Source: Zymoseptoria tritici IPO323 (taxonomy: Eukaryota; Ascomycota; Dothideomycetes; Mycosphaerellales; Mycosphaerellaceae). From it: a DNA stretch of 64,000 bases. Below the pieces are notes generated by a model. The model did no database searches. It was not told the origin of the DNA and saw only the letters and a program-made list of their open reading frames with translations. Location of the stretch: NCBI RefSeq assembly GCF_000219625.1, contig NC_018208.1:248001-312000 (forward strand), given 5' to 3'. The position numbers and the translations under genes are program-made. Of the stretch, positions 26,622 to 37,226 are shown piece by piece; position 1 is the stretch's first letter, and the number at the start of each line of letters is the position of its first letter.

Positions 26622-28154
26622 CGGGAGTGAAACTCGACTCAAAGCCTGCAAATCCTCACATCCGAGATTGCGTGGCTTGTTCGACCCGGAATTTGTATTC
26701 GGAACCGCAGTCCCGGCGAGTTGCGGTACAAGCCTCTGTAGAATGGAGTCTTTGCAACTTTCAGCGTTTGGGCGAATCATCCAGAGACGATGCAAGACAT
26801 GCGTACTACCAGACAATTTTTTTTTTAATAGAAAAGATGACTTCGGCAGCCAATACATGAATAGCGATCAAACCAGTCTCCATGTGCCAAAGTACACCGT
26901 CCATATCTCCGCCAGCATTGCTTGTCAAGTGACGCACATATAATCGATGGTCCCAAGGGGCCAATGTCCCTCCGCAAACGCTGGCTCGACCCATTGGATC
27001 GAGTGGCTGGAAATCCCGCCGATCATTGGCTAAGGAGTCTGAACTTGTCCCAAAAAGGAAGGATGTTGCTTGTCGCTCGAGGCTACAGATTCCACGTCAG
27101 TCTAAACATGAGCACATGTATGATTTTGTGCTTGTACGATTCTTGATGTGTGAGGTATTGAATACGATTCCCAGTTTGGGAATGTGGCTGACGATGGGAC
27201 TGGAAACTTCGCGGGTTGCTCTCTGCTCAGAAAAGGGGTATTGTCTGTGGCAGGAGGTGAACTCGAGCAAGGAACGAACTTGAGCCGTACTATCGCAACG
27301 AGTGGTGATCGGAGGTGATAGAGGTGGCATTTGAGATCTTGCTGCGAGGGTTCAATGTCAGATTGCGACTGTACTGAGACTTGGAGCGGTCAGGCTTGGA
27401 ACGAGCGGAATACATGATGCATACAACTGCGAGCCCAACAGCTGAGTACTTCAAGGGCGGAGCGGAGAGAGAAATGAGCTCAGTCAAAGACGGAGGGTCC
27501 CTTCCGCGTGTGTTGCACGCTCACCTGCTGAATCGGGTGTCGTCGCGTCGGCCCATCCCTTCTGCCCCTTTCCCACTCGCGTTAGGGTCGTCTACATATA
27601 ACATAGCTTGCCACCCATTCGACGCCTTTCCCATTGCGTGATAGACTCTCTCGTGTGAGTTGTTTATCTTCTTTGTTTACTCTCCATCGTTCCTTCTCTC
27701 CTCCCTCATACCGCCCTGCATTCCCATCGCCGGCCATACCGCTCTCAACCCGCCAAATTTTCGAGAGCCCTCGCCTCCACCACCACCTCACATCTCGTAA
27801 GTCTCGACTGCTCGATCTCACTTGCTTCACGCGATGTTGTCGTCGCCGTCGCAATCTGCTCTACACTCACCTGTCCCTTCTACCACAAACAACCCGACTG
27901 CAGTCTTCACGCGCGGGGAAGTCACCACACAAGATCACGCGCGCTCCCTCCCTCTTGCCGCGTGTGCATGCCATACTCACAGTCGCCACTCTGTGGTGAC
28001 ATTGGCTCTTCTCGCGGTCGCCATCTGCAAAACACGTGACTTCAGCAGGATGAAGGCTTCTCCTCTGCCAATCCCCTCTCTGCCCACAGTCTCGCCTCCA
28101 TACACATGAAACAAGCCGACGACTGTGAAACAATGCTGACAATGTTCTCAGATC
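26622..28154. other. 1.5-kb intergenic region
   Basis: No supported gene. A T(9-10) run lies near 26818. A CTGAC...TTCTCAG acceptor-like sequence ends at 28151, four bases before the next ATG, suggesting a 5' UTR intron for the broken gene at 28155. The 24-mer CTTCCGCGTGTTGCACGCTC+ACCT at 27501-27524 recurs at 30062-30085. Confidence 0.45.
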
Positions 28155-29432
28155 ATGCCATTCATCCTCCGCTCTCTCGCGATCGGTAAACCGCCCTCAC
28201 CTCAAGCTCCACTCTTTCCGTGAGACACATACACTAACACCACGCAGTGGCGCTGAGCCTGGCCCACACCACACTTCGCACGGTAGTCCGTAGTAAGTAT
28301 CTCCGATACATACCAACAAAATCGCACTTCATCTTCGAGACAACAAGCTGACAACGCATGTTAGCCGTTCTCACTCTGGCATCGCCGGAAATGGGAAGGA
28401 GGTGCCGACACCACCCAGCCAAGGCCCCGGACGCGGTGGCTGCGGTTGGTTCTTCTTTCTCACCAGTCATCTCGAACGATGCCGCCACGGGGTAGAATCC
28501 CGTCAACGCGATCGACGAGATCGATGAAGGGATCGTACTGCTCAGCAGCGACGTGAGTTTGCCTCACACCATCGTGTTGAACTCATCCTGACCACCTCAC
28601 AGTATCCACCACAGCACGACGAGCCTCCGCTCGACCGGGAAGATGGACGCCCATTCGGAGTCATGGGAATTGACCGGGTGAAAAGCCTTGAACGGACGAG
28701 GAACTATGTTCCTCATTCGGAAGGCATGACCCAGATGTTCGCCAATGTTACTGGGACACGCATGAATACTTTTCTCGTGTTCGAGCCGCCAAGTTTGGAA
28801 CCATCAGCGCAGACCAGTGCTGCCATCAAGGAGATGGGAGGCTGGGGTATGCAGTTGCCGGGAGGGTGCAGAGACTGGGATCTCTCTGTGGAGGGGGTTG
28901 ATGCCGGGTTGGAGGAGAGGGGCGATCTCTGGTACGTTCCGGGTTTGGCCTGGACGCCGGAGAACTGGCCATCATCTCATCGGAGAACATTTCCTGCAAG
29001 AAGGTAGAATCCCAGAACAGTGCCTTCATCGAGGATCCTGCCGGTGGACCTTGGGTTGGACTGTGGTATGGGTTGGCCGATCTGGATCTGGGGGTAGAGA
29101 CTTGGAAGCGCTGGCAGTTGGCGGCGTGGCAGGAGTCAGGGGACGATCAGGGGTTGATCGGGCACGGGAAAGCTCAAACATCCAACGCATGGAAGCGATA
29201 TCATCCAGCAGAGACGAAGCTCACGATCTCAGAAAGCACGGGAACGAAGCTCAAACATCCACAGACCGACACCAGGGGCATGGACAGCCTTTACCATCAA
29301 GCAGAGACGAAGCTCACGTTCTCAGAAAGCACGGGACCAAGCTCAAACATCCAAGACCGACACCAGGGGCACGGGAAAGCCTTGAACATCCATCGCAGGG
29401 ACAGCATTATCATCCAGCAGGAAGAGCTTTAA
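28155..29432 (+). pseudogene. Decayed gene for a secreted protein: in-frame TAG and a frame break
   Basis: Exons 28155..28185, 28248..28292, 28365..28552 and 28603 onward are joined by three introns with near-ideal signals (GTAAAC/CTAAC/CAG; GTAAGT/CTGAC/TAG; GTGAGT/CTGAC/CAG). Residues 1-18 are signal-peptide-like (MPFILRSLAIVALSLAHT). The frame meets TAG at 28493-28495 (codon 69), yet clear coding sequence continues in the same frame through the next intron (NPVNAIDEIDEG, YPPQHDEPPLDRED, GVMGIDRVKSLERTRNYV). Around 28940-28950 coding character shifts by one frame, continuing with CKKVESQNSAFIEDPAGGPW and GLWYGLADLDLGVETWKRW, then runs into the 231-bp repeat to a stop at 29430-29432. An alternative intron (28932..29020) would repair the frame but lacks a branch site. 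The family is not recognised. Confidence 0.55.
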
Positions 29433-29740
29433 AATCCAGCAGGGACGAAGCTCACGATCCCAGAAAGCACGGGAACAAAGCTCAAACATCCAAAGACCGA
29501 CATCAGGGGCATGGAAAGCCTTTATCATCAAGCAGAGACGAAGCTCACGTTCTCAGAAGCACGGGACTCAGCTAAAACATCCGAAGACCGACACCAGGAG
29601 CACGGGACAGCTGGAACATCCACCAGGGGCACGGAATAGCCAGATAATCCAGACCGACACCAGGAGCACGGAACAGCTCAAAAATCCAAGACCACATGGA
29701 GCATGGAATAGCCAGAAAATCCAGAGCGGTCATCGCGGAG
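29211..29740 (+). repeat. 231-bp higher-order repeat made of 93- and 138-bp blocks
   Basis: GRGACGAAGCTCACG starts at 29211, 29304, 29442 and 29535, giving alternating spacings of 93, 138 and 93 bp, so the larger period is 231 bp. Each block contains AGAAAGCACGGGA, AAGCTCAAACATCCA and GACCGACACCAGGGGCA-type segments. Degenerate fragments continue to about 29740. All periods are multiples of three. Confidence 0.8.
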
Positions 29741-30675
29741 CCCGGAGGAGACGTCCAAAGGGCATCGCATGACACACCAAAAAAATCGGGAAAAAGCAGG
29801 CACGGACTTGCGAGTCCAGAAATCAGTGGAGGCAAAAAATATGCTGGAGAGGTTCAGCTTTGGCTGTTCTCGTTGCGACAAGTCTTTCGTTGTTTTACAT
29901 AGTCCTTCGTTTGCTTACATAGTCTTTCGTTCATAGGTCGCTTTTGCGGCGGAGCTGTGCGTTGGGCTCCCATCACTTCTTCGGCTTGGCGGCCGGGCAG
30001 TGGAGGGGGTTTGTCGTGAGTCTTCGTTACTTTGTCAACGCCTCAGCCAGCGCTCTGTTTTCTTCCGCGTGTTGCACGCTCACCTCTCAGAGGCTACTTA
30101 TCGTCTTTCTCTGCTGCTATGCCGTCTTTGCTCATGGCCTCGCCCTCACACACATGATGCCGTCAAGCGACTTCGAGACTGCATTGATTGATAGCATCTT
30201 GTCGAGTGGAACTTCGTACGGAAGTAGATCGAAAGTTTGAACTCGGTTATCATGCAGCAGCCTCTCTTCTCACGGTATCGCAACCATACACATGACGCAA
30301 GCCAGCCTCCGGAGACAAATGCTGGCAAATGTCTGGACCATGTCAGTCGTGATCTACTCTATCTATTGTACTCTCAATCCGCATGGTTCTGTTTTAGCGT
30401 TCCTGACAGATGCGTCCCACGCAGTCCCCAAAATCAAGTATCGTCAAGACCATTGACCTCCAAGTTCTGGCATGTGAAAGTCTTGGCAATGCTTTGATAT
30501 CGTTGGCTGAACCATGCTATACAGCGATTCCTTCAACGAGACGCCGACGATTGCAAACGAATCGTGTTTCTGGAGGTCAGACGAGTGAAGCTATCGAGGA
30601 CTATACATCGTACATGATTCAATACTACAAGTCGTCTCTATCATACCACAATCCAATGCATCGACACTTTTATCC
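29433..30675. other. Intergenic region with repeat remnants
   Basis: It contains the end of the 231-bp repeat, the 20-bp tandem repeat at 29881 and, at 30062-30340, short stretches resembling 27501-28160 (see findings). No supported gene. The 3' flank of the nucleoporin gene occupies the last few hundred bases. Confidence 0.5.
29881..29935. repeat. 20-bp tandem repeat, 2.75 copies
   Basis: AGTCTTTCGTTGTTTTACAT, AGTCCTTCGTTTGCTTACAT and a partial AGTCTTTCGTTCATA lie head to tail. Confidence 0.75.
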
Positions 30676-33600
30676 TCAAGGTCTCTCATCAACCCGCACT
30701 ACTCTAGCTCCACTCCTCTCAACCCTGCCCTTCAACTTGCCCAACACATCCGTCCTCCTACCCTTCCTCGCTTGGAACGCCTCGACCTCCTCAACCGTGA
30801 CATCCGCCATCTTCTTCCTCGCACTCCCGCTCGCAGATCCAGTGCTGATCCCGAACGCACTAGCTGAAGGCGAGAAGGCCACGGAGCGACGATTCACAGC
30901 ACCGGGCGGCGTGGAGAAGCGTGAGTTCCGCAGCGCAGACGTGGCGAACATGGCGCTCATCCCCAGAGCATCGCCGTTTGCGGCCATGCGGGGACGTTGT
31001 GGAGTGCGCGAAGGACTGCCGGTGAGGAGCTTGCTGCCTCCCAGTCGAGAAGCGAGATCGTCTTCGTAGTCGTCGCTAAGGCGCAGACTCTCAATACCGT
31101 TTGGCAGACTCTTGATGCGGGATTCGAGCAGGTCGATGTCGCCGCTCTTCTGCTCGACCATGGCGGTCATCTTGAGGATGGTGTTAGTCACAGCCTCAAC
31201 GGTGGGAACAGGAGCCTGTTGCGAAGAGTTGTTGCTTCGCCGGGCTGAAGCAAGGTCGGCACGGAGGAGTGAGATTTTCTCTTCCAGTTCGCTGAGAAGT
31301 TTCTGCACTCGCTGCACGCCTTGACGGAGCTCGGATTGTTGTGCTTGAGTCTCGGCAGATAGAGCTGCCGATTCTTGCGCGGCGATGCGTTCTGGGTCGG
31401 TGTGGGTTACCACATGCTTGCGGATGTCTACAGTCTTCGACTTGAGCTGGAGCATAGATCGTTGTTCTTCTGAAAGGGTGTTCAAGACAGATGCAACGCG
31501 CTCCAGCTTGCCATGCTCCAACTGTTGAGCGATGCCGTCAACAACATTGCCCAAGTCCGAGAGATCCCCTAGACACCAAATGTCTGTTGCATCGAGATCT
31601 TCACGCGATCGTGAGCCAGACTCGCGGAGCTTAGTATGGCCCTCGATGAATGTAGCCAAAGCGCGAGCATTCAGACCGACAACGTCAATCATGGAGTTGA
31701 TATCACGGTAGACAATCTCAATCTGGCCGCCAATGCCTGGCTTGTCGACAGTGCCGGCGTAATCCTGATGAGTGTAGAAAACTGGCAGATCTTTAGATGG
31801 CTCGATTGGAGCCTCCAAAGTCTGCTTGACTCTATCGGCGGCAGCATCTTCAAGTTCGCCAGCTGTTGGCTCGGCTGGTTTTGTGGGCTCTGCTGGCTTC
31901 TTCTCGATCGGCTTCGCAGGCGGCACAGAAGTCGTCTTGATTTGCTGTGGCAGCGGCTGGTGCCGTGGATCCTGCCTCGCGACTGGGCTGGTAACCGCGC
32001 GTTGAGGACTGGGCGAGCGAGGGCTGAGGATGGGCCTGTTGGCGGGAGGTGGGAAGACGGGTCCTTTGGACATTGGCATTCCAAACGGAGTGTAACTTGT
32101 CTGCGGCTTGTCTGCCGCCGAAGACTTCTTTGTCGGAGGTGTAATGCGATTCATGAAGTTTGCAAGTGCGCCTGGGTCCTGTGGCTTGTAAGGTTCTCGT
32201 GTGTCGTCGTCGTCGTCAAATTCTGGATCCTCGGAGCTCGAGTCATCGTCGCCCTCGTCGTCCTCGTCTCTAGCTTCATCATCTTCATCATCACCACCCT
32301 CTTCACCATCTTCGCCGTCTTCATCCTCAGTCAAGAAACCGCTCTCGTCATCCGAAGGGCCTGCGCCAGCTGAAAACGTCTCGCTGTTGGTGACGTCCAC
32401 TGGTGGGCTCCCAGCGATTGGAACATCATCGTCGGCTAGTTTCTGCGACTTCGGCGCCGTGAAGTCAGGTGGTAGTGGGGCGTCAGAAGGAGCTTTGTAC
32501 GTCGAGGGATCGGGAGGTAAGGGAAGGTCGTCCGGAATAGGCGGAGCCTTGAACGTCGAAGGGTCAGGCGGTAGAGGCGCGTCCTCGGCGATCTTGCTTG
32601 TTTGGCTTCGTGGTGGTGCTTCCGGAATATCTTTCAGCTGCAATTCGGGCTCAGTGCCGGGCTCGGGCTTGATCGTGGGCGCCGAAGATTTCTTGGCCTC
32701 GATATCTCCCAGACTATTGCCAAACATACCCGCTCCTGGATTTGCTGGTTTGGGAAGATCGTCCTTGGCAGTTCCGTCTCCCTTGAAGCCAGACCCAAGA
32801 GTAAAATCGCTCAGTCCCGAAAGACCCCTTTTGGCTGCATCGTCATCCTTCATCGTCGCTTCACGTGACAGACCTGACGACCCCGAGCCTCCAGTCATGG
32901 TCCAGCCAGAAGAAGTCGAGCCGATTGTGGCCGTAGATCCCATGGACTGATCCTTCGGCATCGAAGGCTTTCCAAAACCTCCGAGCTGACCTCCCTGGCC
33001 CTGACCGATACCAGAAAAGCTGCCTATAGATTTTCCTGCGCCGGCAAAAGCATTGCCTGGCGTTGATGAATTCCCTGCCGATGCAAAGGAGCTGTTCTGA
33101 TTGGCGAAGCTGGCAAATCCTGACGCTTGTTTTGTATCGCCTTTCGTTGCGAACGCAGAAAATGGTGACGCTTCACTCGTTTTCGGCGCACCTGAGCCCC
33201 AGATAGACGGGTTGGGTTTCGCTGCGCCGACTTGGCCGATTTGACCGAAACCACTTCCGCCGGCCATCGGGGAGGCTTGACCAAAGGCTGAAGGCTGACC
33301 AAATGATGGCTTTCCGAATGCAGGCGTCTGACCGAACGGCGAAGCAGGGCTCGTTGATTGCTCGATCGCGGGTGTGGCGGGTTTGGAAGGTTGAGAGAAC
33401 GACGAAGCTGCTGGTGCGGAAGGCTGGCCGAACGCGGGTGTCGAGGGCTGCCCAAATGCAGGTCTAGGGGCTTGGCCGATCCCTAGATTTGAGGACTGTC
33501 CAAAAGCAGGCTTTGCAGGTTGTTGACCAAATGAAGACTGTCCGAATGCTGGCTTTGAAGCCTGACCGAACGGCGACGCTGCTGAACCGCCAGTGGATGC

Positions 33601-35454
33601 GCTCCATGGGCTCGCCTTCGAGCCAAGAGCAGAAGCGCCACCAAAAGCAGAATTGCTTGCTGGAGCAGGAGTAGCGCTACCGCCAGAGCCGCCACCGAAT
33701 ACAGACGGGGTTGCAGAAGGAGTCGCGGAAGAAGGACGACCAAGAGACAACGCCCCAAAGGCCGATCCTCCGTTAGTGGCAGCAGCCTCGCCAAGACCTC
33801 CGCCACCGCTCGCGTTCGCTACTCCGCTCGACCTGTATGCGGAAGTGATGGCGTCCGAGAAAGGCGATTGAGAAGCGAGCATCCTGTCAATTTCGGCCTT
33901 GTTGGACTGTTCAGCCGGGTCCGCCTGGTTATCGAATGGGTTTTCGGAATCGACGGCAATCGCCTGCGCGTAGTGCGTATACTTCGCATACGGAGGCTGC
34001 TTCTGGACCATGCTGCCGAACGGAAATGGTCCTCCCGCAGGTGTCTGCTTTACGGACTGTGTGTAAATGACCCACCACATTTGCAGCACACCGTCAGTAT
34101 TCAACATGCACAAGGCCGGAAGCGGGAACGGTGAGTTCTCGATGGTGTCGCTCTCCTCCGGGATAGGCCGTGGGGTGAGTTCGACGGCGCTAAAATCCAG
34201 AGCCATACCGATGGGCGATGTATCATCACCCTCACTCGCATAGCTGGTCGGCAGTGACGCTTTTCGATTCTCGTCCAAGATTGCGCACACGGGATCACGA
34301 TCCTGGAACTGTGCCACAACGCCCACATCGGCGGAAATGGACGATGCTACAATCAGCATATCGACCAGACCTGGTTGCCATTCGTTGAGTCTTTGAATGT
34401 AGTGACTAGCCGACAATCGTTTGACATCGAAGCCAGACGGGCAAGGATCTGAATCGAACTTGCGGAATGTGAATGGGGTGCCCTTCTCGCGCTGTGCAAT
34501 GAAGTAGAGGGAATTGTGATTGGGCATAGGATCCTCCGGCTGCTCAATTTGGGGCGTGTAGATGAGCAGAAACTTGTGGGTTTCGAGCCAGTAGACTGAG
34601 GTGACCGGGAACTGAAGACCAGGAGCGTATAGGTTGTCCTCGCCATTCTGCTTGATAGAGGCGAGGTGCGGCGGCTGTGGGATTTGGTCCTTGATGTTGC
34701 CCTGATTGTCGATCTGCACGCAACTGCTGTCCTCGAGACCAGCAATGATCTGTTTTCCAAGCTTCGACCAGGATGCCGACTTGACATTCTGATGAAAGAC
34801 CTCACTGCCGGCTGAGCCTTTGACCAAGGACTGCGTCCGCAGATCTGCTAACAGTAGCCGCCCATCCTGCAGCACGATTGCGCACATGCGTGTGAACTCT
34901 GCCTGTGAATTCGGATTTGGGAGAAGCTGCCGTACGCTGCTGCCCAGGGTTCCGATTTGGAACGCCGGCTCTTTCCCTCCGTTCGTAAGAGCGTTCACAT
35001 CGTAGCATGCCAAACCACCTCCCTGCTCGGCGACGATAATGAGACAGCTCTCGTCCGAGCTGAAGGCAACATGCGACAGACGTGGTACTGTGATCTCCAC
35101 CTCGGCCTTGAAGTCCTTGAGCTTGGACTCGTCTTGCATGATGCCTTTGGATGCATCTTTCGTCTTTCTTCGAGGGATGTACTGCGACCTGATCGTGGTC
35201 GTTCCAGTCAGGATGAGCTTGTCCGGTCCAGCTGCAGCCAGTAATCTCCTCTTCGAAGCAACGGCCAAGAGAGAAGCAGTCGGAGCAGGCAGATTGTCTG
35301 CTGGCCACGGCTGCGCAAAGAGCTTCAGACTGTCTCCAGGATTTGTCGCGACGTCTTGCATGGCCAACTGTGATGTCTCTTCCTCAATCAGATCTGGCCC
35401 TGCCTGCCCCGCCGACGCACCCTGCGCCTGCGGAGGACTGAATCCCCAACTCAT
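30676..35454 (-). CDS. Nup159/Nup214-type FG nucleoporin, 1592 aa
   Basis: Single exon. Residues ~60-485 form the N-terminal beta-propeller (IRSQYIPRRKTKD, LSHVAFSSDESCLIIVAEQGGGLACYDV), which in this family docks the DEAD-box helicase Dbp5 during mRNA export. Residues ~565-820 are an FG-repeat region (PAFGQ, FGKPSFGQ, FGQASP) that lines the pore and binds transport receptors. About 1035-1085 is strongly acidic (EDEDGEDGEEGGDDEDDE). About 1330-1455 is coiled coil (SELRQGVQRVQKLLSELEEK), expected to anchor the protein with Nup82-type partners on the cytoplasmic face. The order propeller-FG-acidic-coiled coil supports Nup159 rather than other FG nucleoporins. It lies head to head with the proteasome gene. 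Confidence 0.9.
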   Translation of the reverse strand: MSWGFSPPQAQGASAGQAGPDLIEEETSQLAMQDVATNPGDSLKLFAQPWPADNLPAPTASLLAVASKRRLLAAAGPDKLILTGTTTIRSQYIPRRKTKDASKGIMQDESKLKDFKAEVEITVPRLSHVAFSSDESCLIIVAEQGGGLACYDVNALTNGGKEPAFQIGTLGSSVRQLLPNPNSQAEFTRMCAIVLQDGRLLLADLRTQSLVKGSAGSEVFHQNVKSASWSKLGKQIIAGLEDSSCVQIDNQGNIKDQIPQPPHLASIKQNGEDNLYAPGLQFPVTSVYWLETHKFLLIYTPQIEQPEDPMPNHNSLYFIAQREKGTPFTFRKFDSDPCPSGFDVKRLSASHYIQRLNEWQPGLVDMLIVASSISADVGVVAQFQDRDPVCAILDENRKASLPTSYASEGDDTSPIGMALDFSAVELTPRPIPEESDTIENSPFPLPALCMLNTDGVLQMWWVIYTQSVKQTPAGGPFPFGSMVQKQPPYAKYTHYAQAIAVDSENPFDNQADPAEQSNKAEIDRMLASQSPFSDAITSAYRSSGVANASGGGGLGEAAATNGGSAFGALSLGRPSSATPSATPSVFGGGSGGSATPAPASNSAFGGASALGSKASPWSASTGGSAASPFGQASKPAFGQSSFGQQPAKPAFGQSSNLGIGQAPRPAFGQPSTPAFGQPSAPAASSFSQPSKPATPAIEQSTSPASPFGQTPAFGKPSFGQPSAFGQASPMAGGSGFGQIGQVGAAKPNPSIWGSGAPKTSEASPFSAFATKGDTKQASGFASFANQNSSFASAGNSSTPGNAFAGAGKSIGSFSGIGQGQGGQLGGFGKPSMPKDQSMGSTATIGSTSSGWTMTGGSGSSGLSREATMKDDDAAKRGLSGLSDFTLGSGFKGDGTAKDDLPKPANPGAGMFGNSLGDIEAKKSSAPTIKPEPGTEPELQLKDIPEAPPRSQTSKIAEDAPLPPDPSTFKAPPIPDDLPLPPDPSTYKAPSDAPLPPDFTAPKSQKLADDDVPIAGSPPVDVTNSETFSAGAGPSDDESGFLTEDEDGEDGEEGGDDEDDEARDEDDEGDDDSSSEDPEFDDDDDTREPYKPQDPGALANFMNRITPPTKKSSAADKPQTSYTPFGMPMSKGPVFPPPANRPILSPRSPSPQRAVTSPVARQDPRHQPLPQQIKTTSVPPAKPIEKKPAEPTKPAEPTAGELEDAAADRVKQTLEAPIEPSKDLPVFYTHQDYAGTVDKPGIGGQIEIVYRDINSMIDVVGLNARALATFIEGHTKLRESGSRSREDLDATDIWCLGDLSDLGNVVDGIAQQLEHGKLERVASVLNTLSEEQRSMLQLKSKTVDIRKHVVTHTDPERIAAQESAALSAETQAQQSELRQGVQRVQKLLSELEEKISLLRADLASARRSNNSSQQAPVPTVEAVTNTILKMTAMVEQKSGDIDLLESRIKSLPNGIESLRLSDDYEDDLASRLGGSKLLTGSPSRTPQRPRMAANGDALGMSAMFATSALRNSRFSTPPGAVNRRSVAFSPSASAFGISTGSASGSARKKMADVTVEEVEAFQARKGRRTDVLGKLKGRVERSGARVVRVDERP

Positions 35455-35879
35455 ATCCGCGGTGTTTCCATCAACCAGCGATGCTCTTTTGGTTGAACCT
35501 ATCGATATTCGTGGTGGCTATGTGACGGGATCGTCGTCGTTGATGGTGAACTGCTGATGGAGAATCCGTTCTCGCGCGCTGAAATGTCCAAATCGCCTTC
35601 CCGGTATTCGCAGAGGTTGCTTTTATCAGAACAATTGTTTCCAGAAGCTGGCGAAGTTCACGCGTTGGCGATCGCGCACGGACGGGGCCGCTCTCCAGCT
35701 CCAAGCTTCCAGAGCAAGCACATGCAGCAGGCAGACTGCGGCCGCATCACCTTCACAACTTCCATCTCCATCACCTTCGACGATTCTTCCACCACGAAAT
35801 ACCTCTCGATAAATCACGACTCATCTGTCAACATCATTCATCCAATTGAACCACAACTACCAGCACAGCCTCCGCCACC
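35455..35879. promoter_or_regulatory. 425-bp divergent promoter between the nucleoporin and proteasome beta2 genes
   Basis: Start codons of the two divergent housekeeping genes are only 425 bp apart, so their promoters must share this stretch. The proteasome start has a strong context (GCCACCATGCC). No exact proteasome-box GGTGGCAAA is present; the nearest match, GGTGGCTAT, is at about 35512. Confidence 0.65.
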
Positions 35880-36782
35880 ATGCCGGGCTTCGACTTCAGC
35901 AACCACAACCGCAACCTCGCGCTCCACGCTCAGGGCGTCCCTCTTCCCAAAGCCACATCCACCGGAACGACCATCGTCGGATGCTTATATGATGGCGGTG
36001 TGGTCATTGCCGCAGATACGCGAGCGACGAGTGGTCCCATCGTAGCAGACAAGGTGCGACGCAGCCATGGAGATATGCTACAGCAACAACACCTACTGAC
36101 ACTGCTCCCTCAATAGAACTGCGAGAAGCTCCATTACATCTCACCTCAGATCTGGTGTGCCGGTGCAGGAACCGCCGCTGATACCGAATTCACCACCGCC
36201 ATCATCTCCTCCAACCTCGAACTCCACGCTCTCTCCACCGGCCGCAAACCACGCGTCGTCACAGTCATGACTCTCCTCAAGCAGCATCTCTTCCGCTACC
36301 AAGGTCACATCGGCGCATACCTCGTCGTCGCCGGCTGCGATCCCACCGGCTCCCATCTCTTCACCGTACATGCTCACGGAAGCACCGACAAGCTCCCATA
36401 CGTCACCATGGGTTCCGGATCTCTAGCTGCCATGTCCGTGTTCGAAACATCATGGAAGCAAGATCTCAGCCGGGAGGATGCCGTGAAGCTGTGCTCAGAG
36501 GCAATTCAGGCCGGTATCTGGAACGATCTGGGCAGTGGTAGCAACGTGGACGTGTGTGTCATCACACCAGAGAAGACGGAGCTGCTGAGGAACTACATCA
36601 CACCCAACACACGTGAGAAGAAGATGCGGGACTACAAGTTCCCGCGTGGTACTACGGCGATTCTGAACGAGAAGATCATCACGCGCGAGCAGATCAGCAA
36701 GTACGTGACGGTGCAAGACATTGGAGATGGCGAGGCGGGTGTGGGAGAGAAGATGGATGTGGACACTCAGCCGTCGGCGTAG
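35880..36782 (+). CDS. PUP1: 20S proteasome subunit beta2 (PUP1), 279 aa
   Basis: Exons are 35880..36053 and 36117..36782, joined in phase 0 across a 63-bp intron (GTGCGA, CTACTGAC, TAG). The propeptide ends TSTG before TTIVG, so autocleavage between Gly29 and Thr30 exposes the catalytic Thr. The matching [38 protein letters not shown] and GSGSLAAM blocks follow. Beta2 carries the trypsin-like activity of the core particle. Length is normal for the family with its C-terminal arm. Confidence 0.96.
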
Positions 36783-37226
36783 GATGGGCCGGATGGGACG
36801 AAGATGCTCATATTGCGTCGGAGTTCCGTAAGCTAGAGCTGTATGATACACGGACTGGATTGGCGGTAGTGGCAGATGAGAATGCTTCCTGTTCACTATG
36901 AGAGTGAGTGGAGGAGACATCTTCTCTTTGAGCCGGCGAGTCGTAGAGAGACACCGCACGTCTCTTTTGCGGGTCTAGGTCAGCTGTATTCAAGATCAAC
37001 TACCAGTCAGCACGCATTACAGGTGCTCCGTCGTAATTTGATACATTTCATTCGTTTCATGGTAAGTATAAAGCTCCATGCTCTCTTCTACTCCAATATA
37101 TGTCATCATCAGGTCCTGGGTCGTTCTGCGCCCAGTCGCATCTCCACGTTTTCTGCCACGCCGCATGGTCCCCATCGTAAACCTGACTCTGCAGAAATAC
37201 CCTCTATCCCCTCAAAGCCCCCACGA
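36783..37226. other. Convergent intergenic region, 444 bp
   Basis: 3' flanks of the proteasome and VPS4 genes. No gene seen. Confidence 0.6.
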
